A stretch of 64,000 nucleotides of DNA, taken from positions 1,550,001-1,614,000 of the forward strand of contig CM049316.1 of assembly GCA_026874595.1 (NCBI GenBank), written 5' to 3'. The notes under the pieces are model-generated. The model had not been told where the DNA came from, did not search any database, and saw only the letters and a program-made list of their open reading frames with translations. Position 1 is the stretch's first letter. Every line of letters starts with the position of its first letter. The translations under genes were made by a program, and so were the position numbers. This DNA comes from Sipunculus nudus (lineage: Eukaryota; Annelida; Sipuncula; Golfingiida; Sipunculidae). Below, piece by piece: positions 1-11,586 of the stretch.

Positions 1-600
1 GAGGCTGGCTCGGCTGGCTGTGTCTCAGGTCAGCTGGAGGCTGGCTCGGCTGGCTGTGTCTCAGGTCAGCTTGAGGCTGGCTCGGCTGGCTGTGTCTCAG
101 GTCAGCTTGAGGCTGGCTCGGCTGGCTGTGTCTCAGGTCAGCTGGAGGCTGGTTCGGCTGGCTGTGTCTCAGGTCAGCTTGAGGCTGGCTCGGCTGGCTG
201 TGTCTCAGGTCAGCTGGAGGCTGGTTCGGCTGGCTGTGTCTCAGGTCAGCTTGAGGCTGGCTCGGCTGGCTGTGTCTCAGGTCAGCTGGAGGCTGGCTCG
301 GCTGGCTGTGTCTCAGGTCAGCTGGAGGCTGGCTCGGCTGGCTGTGTCTCAGGTCAGCTGGAGGCTGGCTCGGCTGGCTGTGTCTCAGGTCAGCTGGAGG
401 CTGGCTCGGCTGGCTGTGTCTCAGGTCAGCTTGAGGCTGGCTCGGCTGGCTGTGTCTCAGGTCACCTGGAGGCTGGCTCGGCTGGCTGTGTCTCAGGTCA
501 GCTTGAGGCTGGCTCGGCTGGCTGTGTCTCAGGTCAGCTTGAGGCTTGCTCGGCTTGCGGTGTCTAAGGTCAGCTTGAGGCTGGCTCGAAATTTGGAGCG
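1..600. repeat. 36-bp minisatellite, cut by left window edge
   Basis: About 16 head-to-tail copies of a 36-bp GC-rich unit built around GGCTCGGCTGGCTGTGTC and CTCAGGTCAGCT. Copies differ mainly at single positions (ctggag versus cttgag, ggctcg versus ggttcg). The array decays after about 540 and is truncated on the left by the window. Because 36 is a multiple of three and the unit lacks stops in all three forward frames, the array produces long open frames, one reading SQVSWRLARLAV per unit and another EAGSAGCVSGQL. I read these as by-products of the repeat, not as a gene. Confidence 0.95.
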
Positions 601-1640
601 GCGCCGGGCTCCAGTGTATACCAAATGAGTCATAGGCCTTAAAGAGGCCCATTCCGATTTAAATAAAGATATGCTTTTGAACCTTTTACAAAAATAAAGC
701 TATAAGGGCACAGGTGTCATGATGCAAGGGCTTCCCGTTGAGTATATATCCACTTTTTTAAAACACGTGGAGCTCCACTAGAATGGTCGCGCATCCGAAT
801 CAAAACACAAGATTAGCAAATGATAAAGATGCCTATGCTCTCATCAGCTGAAACTGGTAACTGGTTCAATACATACAATCAACCACCACATGCTTTTCCT
901 CTTTGTCAATATGGACACGAGCAGCCCTACTGTCTTAACTGCCAGCTTTTAGATACACAAATTTATACATTTGTCGTAGGGACACATTTTACCTTTATTT
1001 TGTCATGATTGAAAGACAAAATCCTAGAGCAAACCAAAAGCATTCACTCCATTTGCTGGCCAATTAACGATTTGATTGTTCTCTATGAAATACATGTTGG
1101 TTGACTAATCACAGAAAAGCTACATTTTATAATGATGGACTCAGTTGTCAATAATGCATTTTTGTGATGGTATAACAAAGACCAAATAGTTCATACATCT
1201 TCTGCAAATGGACATTGTCAGATTTTGATACGATACTTCTACCATAATATCTATTTTATCATGTTTTACTCCCCGTCATGGTTTGAAAGACAGACATGTA
1301 AACTAGACATTTGTCTACGAAGTACGATTCAAAAAAGGTATTTCACAGTGTTATAGGACATAAAATTGCTGTAGGTCTTTCCTCTTGTCTTTAAATTGTT
1401 TGGTTTCTGCATGGCTGTTTAGCATTATCAGTTTACCAGATTTTCTTAATCTTAAGGATTCACAGGCTCTACTTGTTTTTCTTAACAAGCACACAGGCAC
1501 TGGTATATAGTCCGGGGGCTGAGGGGGGGGGGGGGGTCCTATGTGCAATCGTATGTCCCCTAATTTTGACTTCTGATCCAGGTAGGACACCTTTAGCGGA
1601 ATAAAAAAAACTTGGTGAGACATCCTGGATCGCGGGCAGA
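601..1640. other. Non-coding stretch with a G14 run
   Basis: AT-rich sequence with no supported gene. The only notable structure is a run of 14 G at 1523-1536. Short open frames on both strands have no recognisable domain. Confidence 0.6.
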
Positions 1641-1649
1641 AAGGATGAA

Positions 1650-2530
1650 ATTCAAGATGGCGTCCAAGATGGCCGCCGAACCATTGAATCATACATAGCT
1701 CCAAAAGTAATTGGGGCAGGGGATTGATTTTTGTCTTTGCCTATGTTTTCAGGGTCAAGGAAACCATTTCCAAGACAATACCGTATTTGGTTTTGGTGAT
1801 ATTCAATATGGCTGCCAATATGGCCACCGTACCATAAAATCATACATAACTCGAAAAGTATTTGAGGTAGGGGAATGATTTTGGTGTCTATGCCTATGTT
1901 TCCAGGGTTAAGAAATCTATTGAAACCATTTCCAAGACAGTACTGTATTTGGTTACGGTGATATCCAAAATGGCTGCCAACATGGCCGCCGTACCATAAA
2001 TCATACATAACTCAAAAAGAAATTGAGGTAGGGGAATGACTTTTGTGTCTTTGCCTATGTTTTCAGGGTCAAGAAATCGATTGAAAACATTTCCAAGACA
2101 GTACCGTATTTGGTTACAGTGATATTCAATATGGCTGCCAATATGACCGCTGTACCATTGAATCGCATATGACAAGCCAAGGAATCAAGGTAGGGAGTTG
2201 ATTTTGATGTTATCGTCTATGTTTTTCAGGGCCCAGGAGACTATATATAATTATCTTCAAGACTATACTGTTTTTGATTCTGGGGATATTTAATATGGCT
2301 GTCAGTGTGGCCCTTGTATATTTGAACATGTATGACATTCCTTGGAATAGAGGTAGGGGTTTGATTTTGATATCTTTGCCCCTGTTGTCAGGGTCAAAGA
2401 ATCTACTGAAACCAACTCCAAGACAATACCGTATTTGGTTATTGTGATATTCAATATGGCTGCAAAAATGGCTACAGTTGAGTCATTCAATGGGGATTCA
2501 GTTTGGTATCTTTGCATATGTTTTCAATGT
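1650..2530. repeat. Diverged ~162-bp tandem repeat
   Basis: Six diverged copies recognised by a recurring aatatggctgcc-like block at about 1654, 1805, 1967, 2128, 2292 and 2453. Each is followed by a shared run through accatTgaatcatacata, aggtaggg and ccaagacagtaccgtatttgg. Divergence rises toward the right. Overlapping open frames on the minus strand follow the repeat and carry no domain. Confidence 0.85.
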
Positions 2531-3400
2531 CTGGGATTCTTGAAATTATTTTCAAGAAAATTGTTTTTTTTTGGTTTTGGTGTTAGTTAACATTAGCTGC
2601 CAATATAAGTTTCTTTGATAACTTATAAAATTCATGTACATCTAACATATTGTGTGCTCAAATCATGTTCTTTCACAAGTCTTGGAGAACATAGGTCCCA
2701 TTGCCTTTATTTTCCATGTCCAAGGAGGCATTACAATGATATCCCTTTACTTTAGCTAAGACATTTTTTTTATATCACACATTTTAGACTGATGCCCTGT
2801 CTGACTTTCTGGGTGCTCAAAATTAAATTTGCTGCTTGTAGCTCACAAAATATGGATCACCATTACCCAGTTTCAATTGTTGATGGAGATTTAGGGTGGA
2901 CCTAAATTTTTATGTGAGAAGATTCTAGCTCAAACTGTAATGATTTGTACCAATCTGACTTTCAGTGTTAAATTCGTGTTTTTCCATCAGCTCACAGCAT
3001 TAAGATTACAGTGATCTAGTTTAGGGATTCGACAAAAACTTTCCAAAGACCTCTCTGGATGTTATATTAGAATGCTCTAAGAATCTAATTTCAGGTTTCA
3101 AAGCAGAATTGCCCAGAACTTCCCTGGATGTTAGGTTAAAATATTCTAGGGTTTACGGACACCATTTGAACCCAGTCAGACTCTCTGGGTGTTCAAGATC
3201 ATCTTTTAGCCCTTTAGCTTGCAGAATATATGTCACGATGAATTAACTTTAGATTTCCTTGAAGATATTTCCAGAAGCTCCTTTGTTGCGTTAGAGAATT
3301 CTGGGCCTGTTAGGTACTATAAGTGCCAATCTGACATTCGTCTGTAATAAAACAAAAGGAATGCATGAACCTAGACGGCTTCCTCCCACAGGTTCATGGC
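2531..3400. repeat. Old ~377-bp tandem duplication, strongly diverged
   Basis: Landmarks recur about 377 bp apart: ctgactttctgggtgctcaa near 2801 against cagactctctgggtgttcaa near 3178, and accaatctgactttc near 2951 against gccaatctgacattc near 3329. Intervening sequence is only partly alignable by eye. No gene seen. Confidence 0.55.
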
Positions 3401-4532
3401 TTCTCTTGGATTAAGTTAATTAGTCCATTTGCCACCAAGGTACAAGGAACAAGGTAATACTGTATGCAGATACTCGACAGCCGCTGTCAAAGCAAACTAT
3501 CCTAAAGAATATGTTTATCCCTCCGAAGCCAAAATCGGGTCTCAGTAATTTTTCCCATGGACAACGTAGTTTGTTCGTGGTCATTTGTGACCGATCAAGC
3601 GTCTTCAACCCAATATATCCACAACAACTGCAGCTATCGCATGAACTTCTTTTACAGTTGACTAGAAAGGAAACCAAGCTTCAAGTTCTACCACTTCTGT
3701 TGAGATATTTTCTTGGAGTAAAAACCATTTCCTGAAATATTGCACTCCTCTCTTCATATTATACCTTTTATCAAATGCAAGGGTAATTAGGATGTGTTTG
3801 AAAGAGATAAAATGCCCTTACAGACATTAAACAGTCACTAAACGCGCAGTTGAACAGACTTATCAATTTCAAGTGGTCAACAAATATCCCTGAAACAACT
3901 TCAGCTGTCAACACCAAATATTGAAGGTATGCTGATCACGCGGCTTGTTTAAGTTCTCCTAATTATGTACTAAACACATGGAAGAGTAGAAATTTTAATA
4001 GGTTGGTAAAATAGGTAACCATTTCGACCCGCGTGTAAAATCCTGAAGTCATAGCTGTTGTATGTAGAAAGGTGTCACTTTGGTGTCACTTCTGTCTCAC
4101 AAACTACATGAAATCTACAGATACTCAAGTCCTTATCAGGGAATCAATCTAAATATACTAAGTTTGATCAGAACGCGACATTGTTCTACGTTTCAATGAT
4201 TCTGTTGTTTCGTATTGTCATATTGCATATGAGGGCACCACAAACAGATAAGATAATTTATACAGAAACAGGAAGATTGCCACAGGAGATTATTGGCTCA
4301 CGTGTGACTTACTGTTATTAGATACATGGGGACAGGGTAAACATGGCATGATGAATATTGAAGGCCTACCCTTGAGTTTTTACAGTTGCCATCAGGGAGG
4401 AGATGACGGAGCTTAGCATGCTAACCAAATCGTGCAATAAACAGTAACAAAGATATTCTTTTCTTTAAATGATAAAAGTTTTTTTTTTATTTTAATATTA
4501 ATGCAAAATTGCTGAAACAAATTATAAATTAT
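3401..4532. other. Non-coding stretch, nothing recognised
   Basis: Two overlapping antisense open frames of 74-85 codons near 3420-3735 have no recognisable domain. Nothing else supportable. Confidence 0.5.
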
Positions 4533-4977
4533 ATAACTTCTGCTGTTATTTCCACTGATGTGTAACACTAAATTTTGATTGAGGAATATTTCCTAAAACT
4601 GCAGCACAAAGACTATATTCGAAACAAACAATATTGCCATCTAACATGTATTTATGAGCTACACGCTTATCTCTCACGATAACTTCTGCTGTTATTTCCA
4701 CTGATGTGTAACACTAAATTTTGATTGAGCAATATTTCCTAAAATTGCGTCACAAAGACTATATTCAAAACATACAATATTGCCATCTAACATGTATTTA
4801 TGAGCTACACGCTTATCTCTCACGATAACTTCTGCTGTTATTTCCACTGATGTGAAAAGGAAATTTTGATTTTAGCAATAATAAAATATTTCCAAAATTG
4901 CAGCATAAAGACTATATTCAAAACATAAAATATTGCCATCTAACATGTATTTATAAACTACACGCTTACCTCTTACG
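4533..4977. repeat. Three tandem copies of a 146-bp unit
   Basis: Units begin with ataacttctgctgttatttc at 4533, 4679 and 4825, giving an exact 146-bp period between the starts. The first two copies are nearly identical and the third carries more changes, including an insertion near 4873. Three core copies between non-repeated flanks resembles the arm-plus-core-repeat elements common in molluscs, but the element ends were not identified. Confidence 0.9.
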
Positions 4978-6974
4978 AAAACATAATAATCATGATTTGG
5001 TCTGGTCGGGAAGACACCAGCAATAGGTGTGACGCTCAGAATGATCACAATTTTATTGCATTAAATGGTAAATGGTGGAATTCAGATCATGGACAAAGGT
5101 GACAACATTTGGATAAATGATTTAGACTCCAAAATGCATATGGCGTCTGCAAATGATTAAAAAATCAAGGAATGGATGAAAGTGAAGCTTTTACCCGTAA
5201 TGTACGCTCTTTACACAGCGCTTTAACTATAGGCCTACTCCCTATATCGTAAGCCCTGTTTGTTGTGACCTCGTATCCTGAATTGCTACACCAGAGGGGA
5301 GCACTGTATTTTCGTCCAATCAGATGAGACCTTGTGCTGGAAGACACGGCCAAGAGAGGAATACACGGAGCCAATCATGTTTATTTCGTTTTGAGTGACA
5401 GCTCATCGCCCCGGTAACCGTCTGAACAGGCTATAGGCTCAAAGAGAATTGCCCCAGACGTGGCCGGTGAGTTGTAATTCAAACGAAACGTAACAACAAA
5501 GGCTGCGTGCACACCTCGCTGGCTGGTTTCATTTCTGCAGACAACAGATACATGGCTACGCTAACACAGTTATAATGTCATAATCGAATCGGTCAATGAT
5601 GCGAGAATACGCTGGGGGCAATTAAAATTCGACCGTTAACTCTCATCAAGCGACGCTTGAAGCGCAGCTATGGGCGGAGCCAGGATGCCTGTCGAGTGTT
5701 TGATTATTGGCATCTGGTTGGCTGCTTGTCACATCATACGCAAGTTTTTTTTTTCAGCGGACAACGAACCGCCATCTGGTGTCTAAATATATCATAAACG
5801 GTCAAAGCTGGCGGCGTGATAATCAGTTGCTTCTTTAGAAGCGCAAGATTTCCGCTGCCTCGGCAGCGTACCCGTAATGATAAAAATTGTATTTCATTAA
5901 AGGATGATTGGTGGCACATAGACCTTGAACGAATGAAGCAATTGCCAACATATCATCCGGAATCTTTTTTTTGGCAGCAAAATCCAAGATGGCGTCTACA
6001 AACTCCCAAAGTCGGCATGCAGCGGGTGAAATACATCTTTAAAATGGTAATGTTGCGGTGATATAACACTGCAAGGTAAATAAAACGAGAAATTTAAGGA
6101 GAAGCTGTTACTCATATTTCTTTCGACTGTTTATTGAATATTGATGGCCGACATTCGAAGAAGACCACAAAGACTGAAAAAAAGAAATACCAACTGTGTT
6201 ATGTATGTTTTATGACTACGTGCAGACAAGACAAATTTAATGTGGCAAAATAAGTGATTTGGTAGACTTTTTGGGCGCTTTTTGGACAAAGCTAGTGATA
6301 TTCTTATTAATACAAAACTTTGATTTTAACGTAATATTTTGCATCACAGGTACAGGGCTTTCAGTTAGCGCCTGAACTGTTTGAAATCTATCTCGGACGC
6401 CCGGTCCTCGTTGTCCACGCGGACGTGTGAATATCTGGCTGTAAGACTCGTCCAGCAGTCACTGACCACTGTCCACGTACTCAAACACACCATTTAGTTG
6501 TGTAAATGATGCATTTACAATAGACAACTGACTCTTACATTTTATTAAAAACATCTTTTTTCGTGAAAATACTAAATGTGATTTAAGGTTCAATAGCTTT
6601 TAAAAATTTGGCGCGATTCCCCTGACCTTGAGATGCTCCAATTAAAATCTGACTCTCCAAACTGTTGACCCCTGCGTCCCCAAGTCTTCATTTTTCTCTC
6701 TATTGAGAGCCCTGACAGGTATTTAACGACTGCCCTGTGCGGCGTTTACTCCTCTTTAGGGTGAAAGTGTTTCACACAACTTATTATTTTTGTGCCTAGG
6801 GATCATTATCAAATTCATTATTTTAAGAAATCATTATTACTATAAGAAAATGGCCGTTTGTATCAAGACACGTGCCATCTGCGTTTCCCAGCAAATGATG
6901 AATCAAATTGTTGTATTATAAAAAATCTTCTAATATCCTAATATTTGTATTGATATCATTAAAGATAGATAAAA
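4978..6974. other. Non-coding; locally CpG-richer 5160-5720
   Basis: No gene supported. Between about 5160 and 5720 the base composition is less AT-rich than the surroundings. It contains CCAAT-type motifs (ccaatcag near 5316, gccaatcatg near 5371) and a GGGCGG box near 5672. This could be a promoter-like island or just an old repeat. No start codon with a convincing downstream coding exon was seen. Confidence 0.35.
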
Positions 6975-8942
6975 TAATGCAGGAACTGAAATCAAAACAT
7001 CCTGAGGATATTAATCCTAATTTTGGGGAATCTGACATGGAAACAGAACTTTAACTAACTTTACATTATTAAATGATCAGTCAGTAAAGGGGCTATTAAA
7101 CAAATCCGCAAATAAAAGCTGTGAATTGGATATCATCCCTACTCATCTTGTGAAAGAACACGAGAAAACGTTTGTACCAGCACTAAAGGACATTATTGAT
7201 ATGTCTCTACAACAAGGCAAGTTCTCCTATAGTTTAAAATCAGCTATAGTCAGACCTTTACTAAAGAAGCCAGGATTACCACTGTTGAAAAAGAATTATA
7301 GTTCAGTTTCAAACTTGCCATTTCTAGGCAGATTGATTAAATGGGCTGCATGCAATCAGTTAGTGCAATACACTGCCTCAAATGGTAAAGTTGAGGAACA
7401 TCAAGCTGCTTATAGAGTGGGTAATTAAACAGAAACAGCCCTGCTTAAAGTTCAGACGGACATTTGGGAGGCAATTAATAAACAGGAAATTATGTGTGTT
7501 ATACTTTTATATTTGAGTGCTGCATTTGACACTCCCAGTCATCATTTGTTATTAAACAGGCTTGAATATAGATATGAATTACAGGAAATGTCCTCTTTTG
7601 GGTTAGATCATACATGACAGACAGAAATCAGTCATTAATAGTGGCAGATGCTACATCAGAGAGCGTGAACCTTAAATGTGGTGTACCTCAAGGTTCAGTT
7701 CTAGGGCCTGTTTTGTATACTCTATACACAGCTCCATTGGGTGACATTTGCCGTTCCCATGGACACTGTTTCATGTGCTATGGTGATGATACTCAGCTAT
7801 ACATATCATTTAAGCCAGCATCACGTGTTAACATGAATAATGCAATCCAAATCTTAGAAAACTGTATTAATGATATAAGAACTTGGATGCAGACTAATTT
7901 ATTGAAACTCAATGATGATAAGACAGAATGTATTTTGTTCGGAACACAGCAACAGTTAAACAAAATTCAGGACTTTTCTATTAGAATTGGTGAAAATAAA
8001 ATCCTGGCCACCCCCACTGTAAGAAATCTTTGATATTACATGGATAAACATATGAAGCATAATGAACACGTAAAGAGAATCTGCAGCAGTACTTATTTAA
8101 CTTTGAATAATATTAACAGGATACGATCAATGCTGTCAAGGGAGACCATCAAAATAGAAGTAAAGGGTTTAGTCATCAGTCTTATCGACTATTGTAACAA
8201 TTTGCTCTTAGGGGCACATGAATGCTATATATCCAATTTACAATTGATGCAGAACATGGGTGCTCGTACAATTTGTGGTGTGAAGAAATATGATAGGATT
8301 TCATCATTTATGCAAGAGCTTCACTGGCTGAAAATCAGAGACAGAATATACTATAAAGTGATAGTTTTTGTATACCAATGTATTAATGGAACAGCACCAA
8401 GATATCTGCAGTCATAACTATACTATAATCATGGGAGGTCACTCAGATCACAGAATGATAAAAAGCTGCCAGTACTGAAGGCTAACTTAGAACAAGTGAA
8501 AACATCATCATTTCGATATGCAGGGCCAAAACTCTGGAATAATATCCCAGTATTTGTAAAAAAATAGTGCAACTTCTGATATTTTAAAGCCAGATTGAAA
8601 ACATTTTTATTTTGTAGGTCTTACAATCTTGTGTATAAGTTTTAAATGTTTTACACAACACCGTGTGGTTTCTCTTAATAATAACTAGTATTATTATTCT
8701 TAAAAGATATACCTATTTAGTATTTTATGTGTAATAAGTATAGAACTATTGATGTTTTTATTATGTATGTAAAATATATACCTATTTTGTATTTTATGTA
8801 AAATATAGGACAACTGATGATACGTTTTTACATGTATGTAAAGCGCTTATGACATGATTCAATACATATAATGAGCGCTATATAAATAATAAATTATTAT
8901 ATATTATATAAATAAATATATATATATATATATATATATATT
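6975..8942 (+). mobile_element. CR1/L2-like LINE, 5'-truncated relic
   Basis: A non-LTR retrotransposon fragment with reverse transcriptase, its C-terminal region, a 3' UTR and a microsatellite-like tail. The 3' end has the gcgctatataaataataaat signature followed by AT repeats, a typical end for this LINE group. No endonuclease domain is visible upstream, so the copy is probably 5'-truncated. The clade is inferred from RT motifs and the tail, not from an alignment. Confidence 0.85.
7126..8566 (+). pseudogene. LINE reverse transcriptase, broken
   Basis: The protein copies element RNA into DNA at the target site. Fragment 7126-7428 holds the RT finger region (SAIVRPLLKKPG, then a diverged SVSNLPFLGRLIKW). 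An in-frame TAA at 7426 interrupts a TETALL block, and an SAAFDT motif follows near 7515. A frame change near 7590 leads into 7614-8033, with GVPQGSVLGPVLYTLY and the catalytic box CYGDDTQLY, where most relatives have YADD. A TGA at 8031 precedes 8040-8417, the C-terminal region with LHWLKIRDRIYYK. After another stop at 8415 the frame continues to the FRYAGPKLWNNIP motif at 8514-8552. At least three stops and one frameshift make it non-functional. Confidence 0.9.
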
Positions 8943-9480
8943 TCTACTTTAGCTGTATAAAAATGTATACCATTCCTTGTATTTAATTTAATGAATAAAA
9001 CACAAGTTTACCTTTTTTTCGACATGTAGATCTATTTACGTAGTGTCACTTTCAAATGAAATAGTCATGGAAAACTGCATATATTGATGTAACGTTTTAG
9101 TAAGTAGTTTCTAATAATCTGATTTACTGTGCTTTTCCTTATAGGTAAGGGTCGGGAAATGGTGGAAAAGAATGCAAGGTCCCGTCTACTAACTTTTGTC
9201 ACAGCTTTGGCAGCACAATTAAAACACGTTGAAGGCTAACCAGTAGATAAACAGGTGCACCACGCATACAACAAACTGTTACTGTAATCCAGCTTGCTGA
9301 TACTATACTATGTCGCATGTCCTATTCTTTGCCGCATCTTCAGACAAATAACGACGAATTCTAGAAATATTTCTCAGCATATAGCATGAACCTTTACACA
9401 TATAATTTACTTTTTGTCCAACAAAGCAGAGGCAACTAAATGAACGCTGAGGTTACGAACAAATGATGCTGTTGTAATCT
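8943..9480. other. Spacer between two LINEs, nothing recognised
   Basis: AT-rich sequence between the 3' ends of two convergent LINE relics. No gene or clear repeat seen. Confidence 0.5.
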
Positions 9481-9534
9481 CATGGTCCCCAATTTTTACT
9501 CTGATTGAGATATGAGTGTCCTTGTTATGATAAT

Positions 9535-10330
9535 TATTTCAGTGTTTTTTTTCATTAAGCTTGAGATAATTACATCTCATCCAAGTTTTAATATCCGCCA
9601 TACATGAGTATAAATCTGTGTGTCATCCGCATAAACTTGATAATCTAGTTTGTGTTTTCTATAAATGTATGACAAAGGACAACTAAAACGCTAAAATACC
9701 TTAGGTCCCATAATAGAGCCCTGTGGGACACCATGTATAATAGCTCTTTTGACTGAGAAGTTACGTTGCCGATTAGACGCGTTGCAACCGACCATAAAGT
9801 AATGACTGCATCCATTTCCAAGATGTCGCCCGAAAACCATGTGAACGTTTAAGCAACGTTTATGATCTATAGATCCAAAAAGCAGCCGAAAAGTCCAGCA
9901 TTGTCAACACAACTGCTTTACCAGTATCTACAGCAAGTTATATTATTCCATACACATAGAAGAGATGATTCTGTAGAACAGTTGCTGGTGTATGCTGACT
10001 GGTTTTGTCGATAATATCATGCACATTGTCATATGCTGTGAAGTGAAAATCAGTATGTTTCTCTAACAGTTTAGACAAATATGCAAGTTTTAAAACTAGT
10101 CTGTAATTTTTCATCAATCCAGGAACAAGGGAATATTTTTAAAAAAAGAGGTCTAACTGAAGCCTCTTTTAGAATACAAGGCACTTCACCACTAGTTAAA
10201 GATTTGTTGATTATTTCACAGAAGCTGCACATTTTTAATCATACTTGTTGGTGTAGGTTCCAAAGAGGAAGACTCCGCCATGCTTGACTCAATACGCTTA
10301 ATATCAGTTGTCTCTGTCACACCTGGAATA
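9535..10330 (-). pseudogene. LINE reverse transcriptase core, broken
   Basis: On the minus strand HGVPQGSIMGP lies near 9733-9700 and is followed by a stop. The catalytic box YQVYADDTQIYT lies near 9640-9605, followed by DIKTWMRCNYLKLNEK near 9590-9540. These are RT palm motifs in correct order and spacing for a CR1/L2-like LINE. Upstream the finger region is recognisable but full of stops. The catalytic YADD is intact here, unlike the YGDD of the convergent copy at 7-9 kb. Confidence 0.85.
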
Positions 10331-10606
10331 TTCATCAGAACCGATTAACAACAAGGAATGATCATCAGTCTGAGCAGGAGGTGCAGTCTCCTTAATACTT
10401 TCACGAATTTTAGTGATTTTATCATTGAAAAACATGTTACATAGCTCAACATTATCTGTTTAGTGCGGGTGCTTCGAAGACCTTGAACGAAACATCAGAG
10501 TTATTGCATATGGACCAAACTTCCTTCTGTTCTTTCGCCTCCGCTTTAAGGGACAAGAAATAATCAGTTTTTGTAAATTAGTTTTGTGACCTGATTATGT
10601 TGGGCT

Positions 10607-10930
10607 TTAAATTTCTGGTGATGAATGACAAGGCCTGTCCGCTGCCACAAGGGCCCAAGCCTTTGTCGTTCTAACTTTGCGTGTTGATATTTGATGTATA
10701 CCATCTAGATTTGTCTTGACAACCAGTGATGCATGTTTGTCTGCTAACGTAGAGAGAACATTGTTATATATGGACAGCATCTGCTCCACTGTCATGTCAT
10801 CATTTAACACAAGGTTTTTCTCTATATCACTCTGCAGTGCAACTTGATCAGCCTTGTTCCATTTTCTGTAACTTATACTACGTTTGTTTTCAGGTTGAGG
10901 TTTTACCATATTCATGTCAAAGAGTATCAT
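10607..10930 (-). pseudogene. LINE endonuclease-RT linker fragment
   Basis: This 107-codon open frame is the longest intact piece of the minus-strand LINE. It begins at the end of the endonuclease domain (MILFDMN following SDHS) and continues through YRKWNKADQVALQSDIEK and a YNNVLSTLADKHASL block. The latter is the conserved linker that precedes RT in CR1/L2-type elements. Downstream on the same strand (10,580-10,330) recognisable linker residues FFNDKITKIRESIKE continue. It should not be annotated as a cellular gene. Confidence 0.85.
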
Positions 10931-11470
10931 CGAGTGATCTGAATCAATAACATTATTATATCTCTTATTTTACAATGTTGTTCACCCGGTCGTGTTATCA
11001 CCAAGTCAAAGGTATGTCAACTTTTATGAGTAGATCTGTCCACCTTTTGTTCATGTTTATTAATGTATATCAGGTTAAGAAAATCTGATCCTGCATTACA
11101 TGAAGAATCATCCAGGAAAATAGTAAAATCTCCCACATCATCCCGATGATGATAGAGGACGGTACACTACAAGCAGCCGCACAATCCGGTTGTCATGATG
11201 TACGAGACATCTGTATATTCAATATTCTCGTATGTCTCACAAGAATTTAATTTAAAAGACAATGATGAGGCAATTGATGAATGGTGTATCCCTCAGGCAA
11301 CAATTAGAACACCGTTGCTTGATCCTCCTTTCTACTGAACATGGTTTCTGTTAATGCTAAAATTTCAATATGGATGTCCAAATGTCTTCAATGATACTAT
11401 CACCTTTGTTTCGTACCGACCTTGAGTTCAGAAGGACAAAAGTAAGTTTATCTCTCACATAACTCATTCT

Positions 11471-11586
11471 GTCTTAGTTTGTTAATTTGATTTGAAATGC
11501 ATAATAAATTCTCCTCTGTGACCTACATATGACGCCATTTTTGAAATTATTACACCAACTTCTTTAACACATTCTATGAATATTAA
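11471..11586. other. Short spacer ending in a TTAA target site
   Basis: Unremarkable AT-rich sequence between the LINE and the TTAA-flanked MITE. Confidence 0.4.

Larger units (their letters stand above)
9480..11470 (-). mobile_element. CR1/L2-like LINE relic with endonuclease and RT
   Basis: Read on the minus strand this runs from the start of an endonuclease domain (LLNSRSVRNK-like near 11,440-11,410) through a YHHRDDVGDFTIFLDD-like block near 11,150 and SDHSMILFDMN near 10,940. It then passes the linker and RT, ending near 9480. It is longer than the neighbouring plus-strand copy because it keeps the endonuclease part. Many stops and frame changes show it is old. Confidence 0.85.

Noticed and set aside
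20-628. 202-codon open frame as a repeat-protein gene
   Set aside because: It follows a 36-bp minisatellite whose length is divisible by three. All three forward frames are open over most of the array, and no signal peptide or unique domain precedes or follows.
10081-10287. Plus-strand 68-codon frame
   Set aside because: It lies antisense to the decayed RT of the minus-strand LINE and has no independent support.
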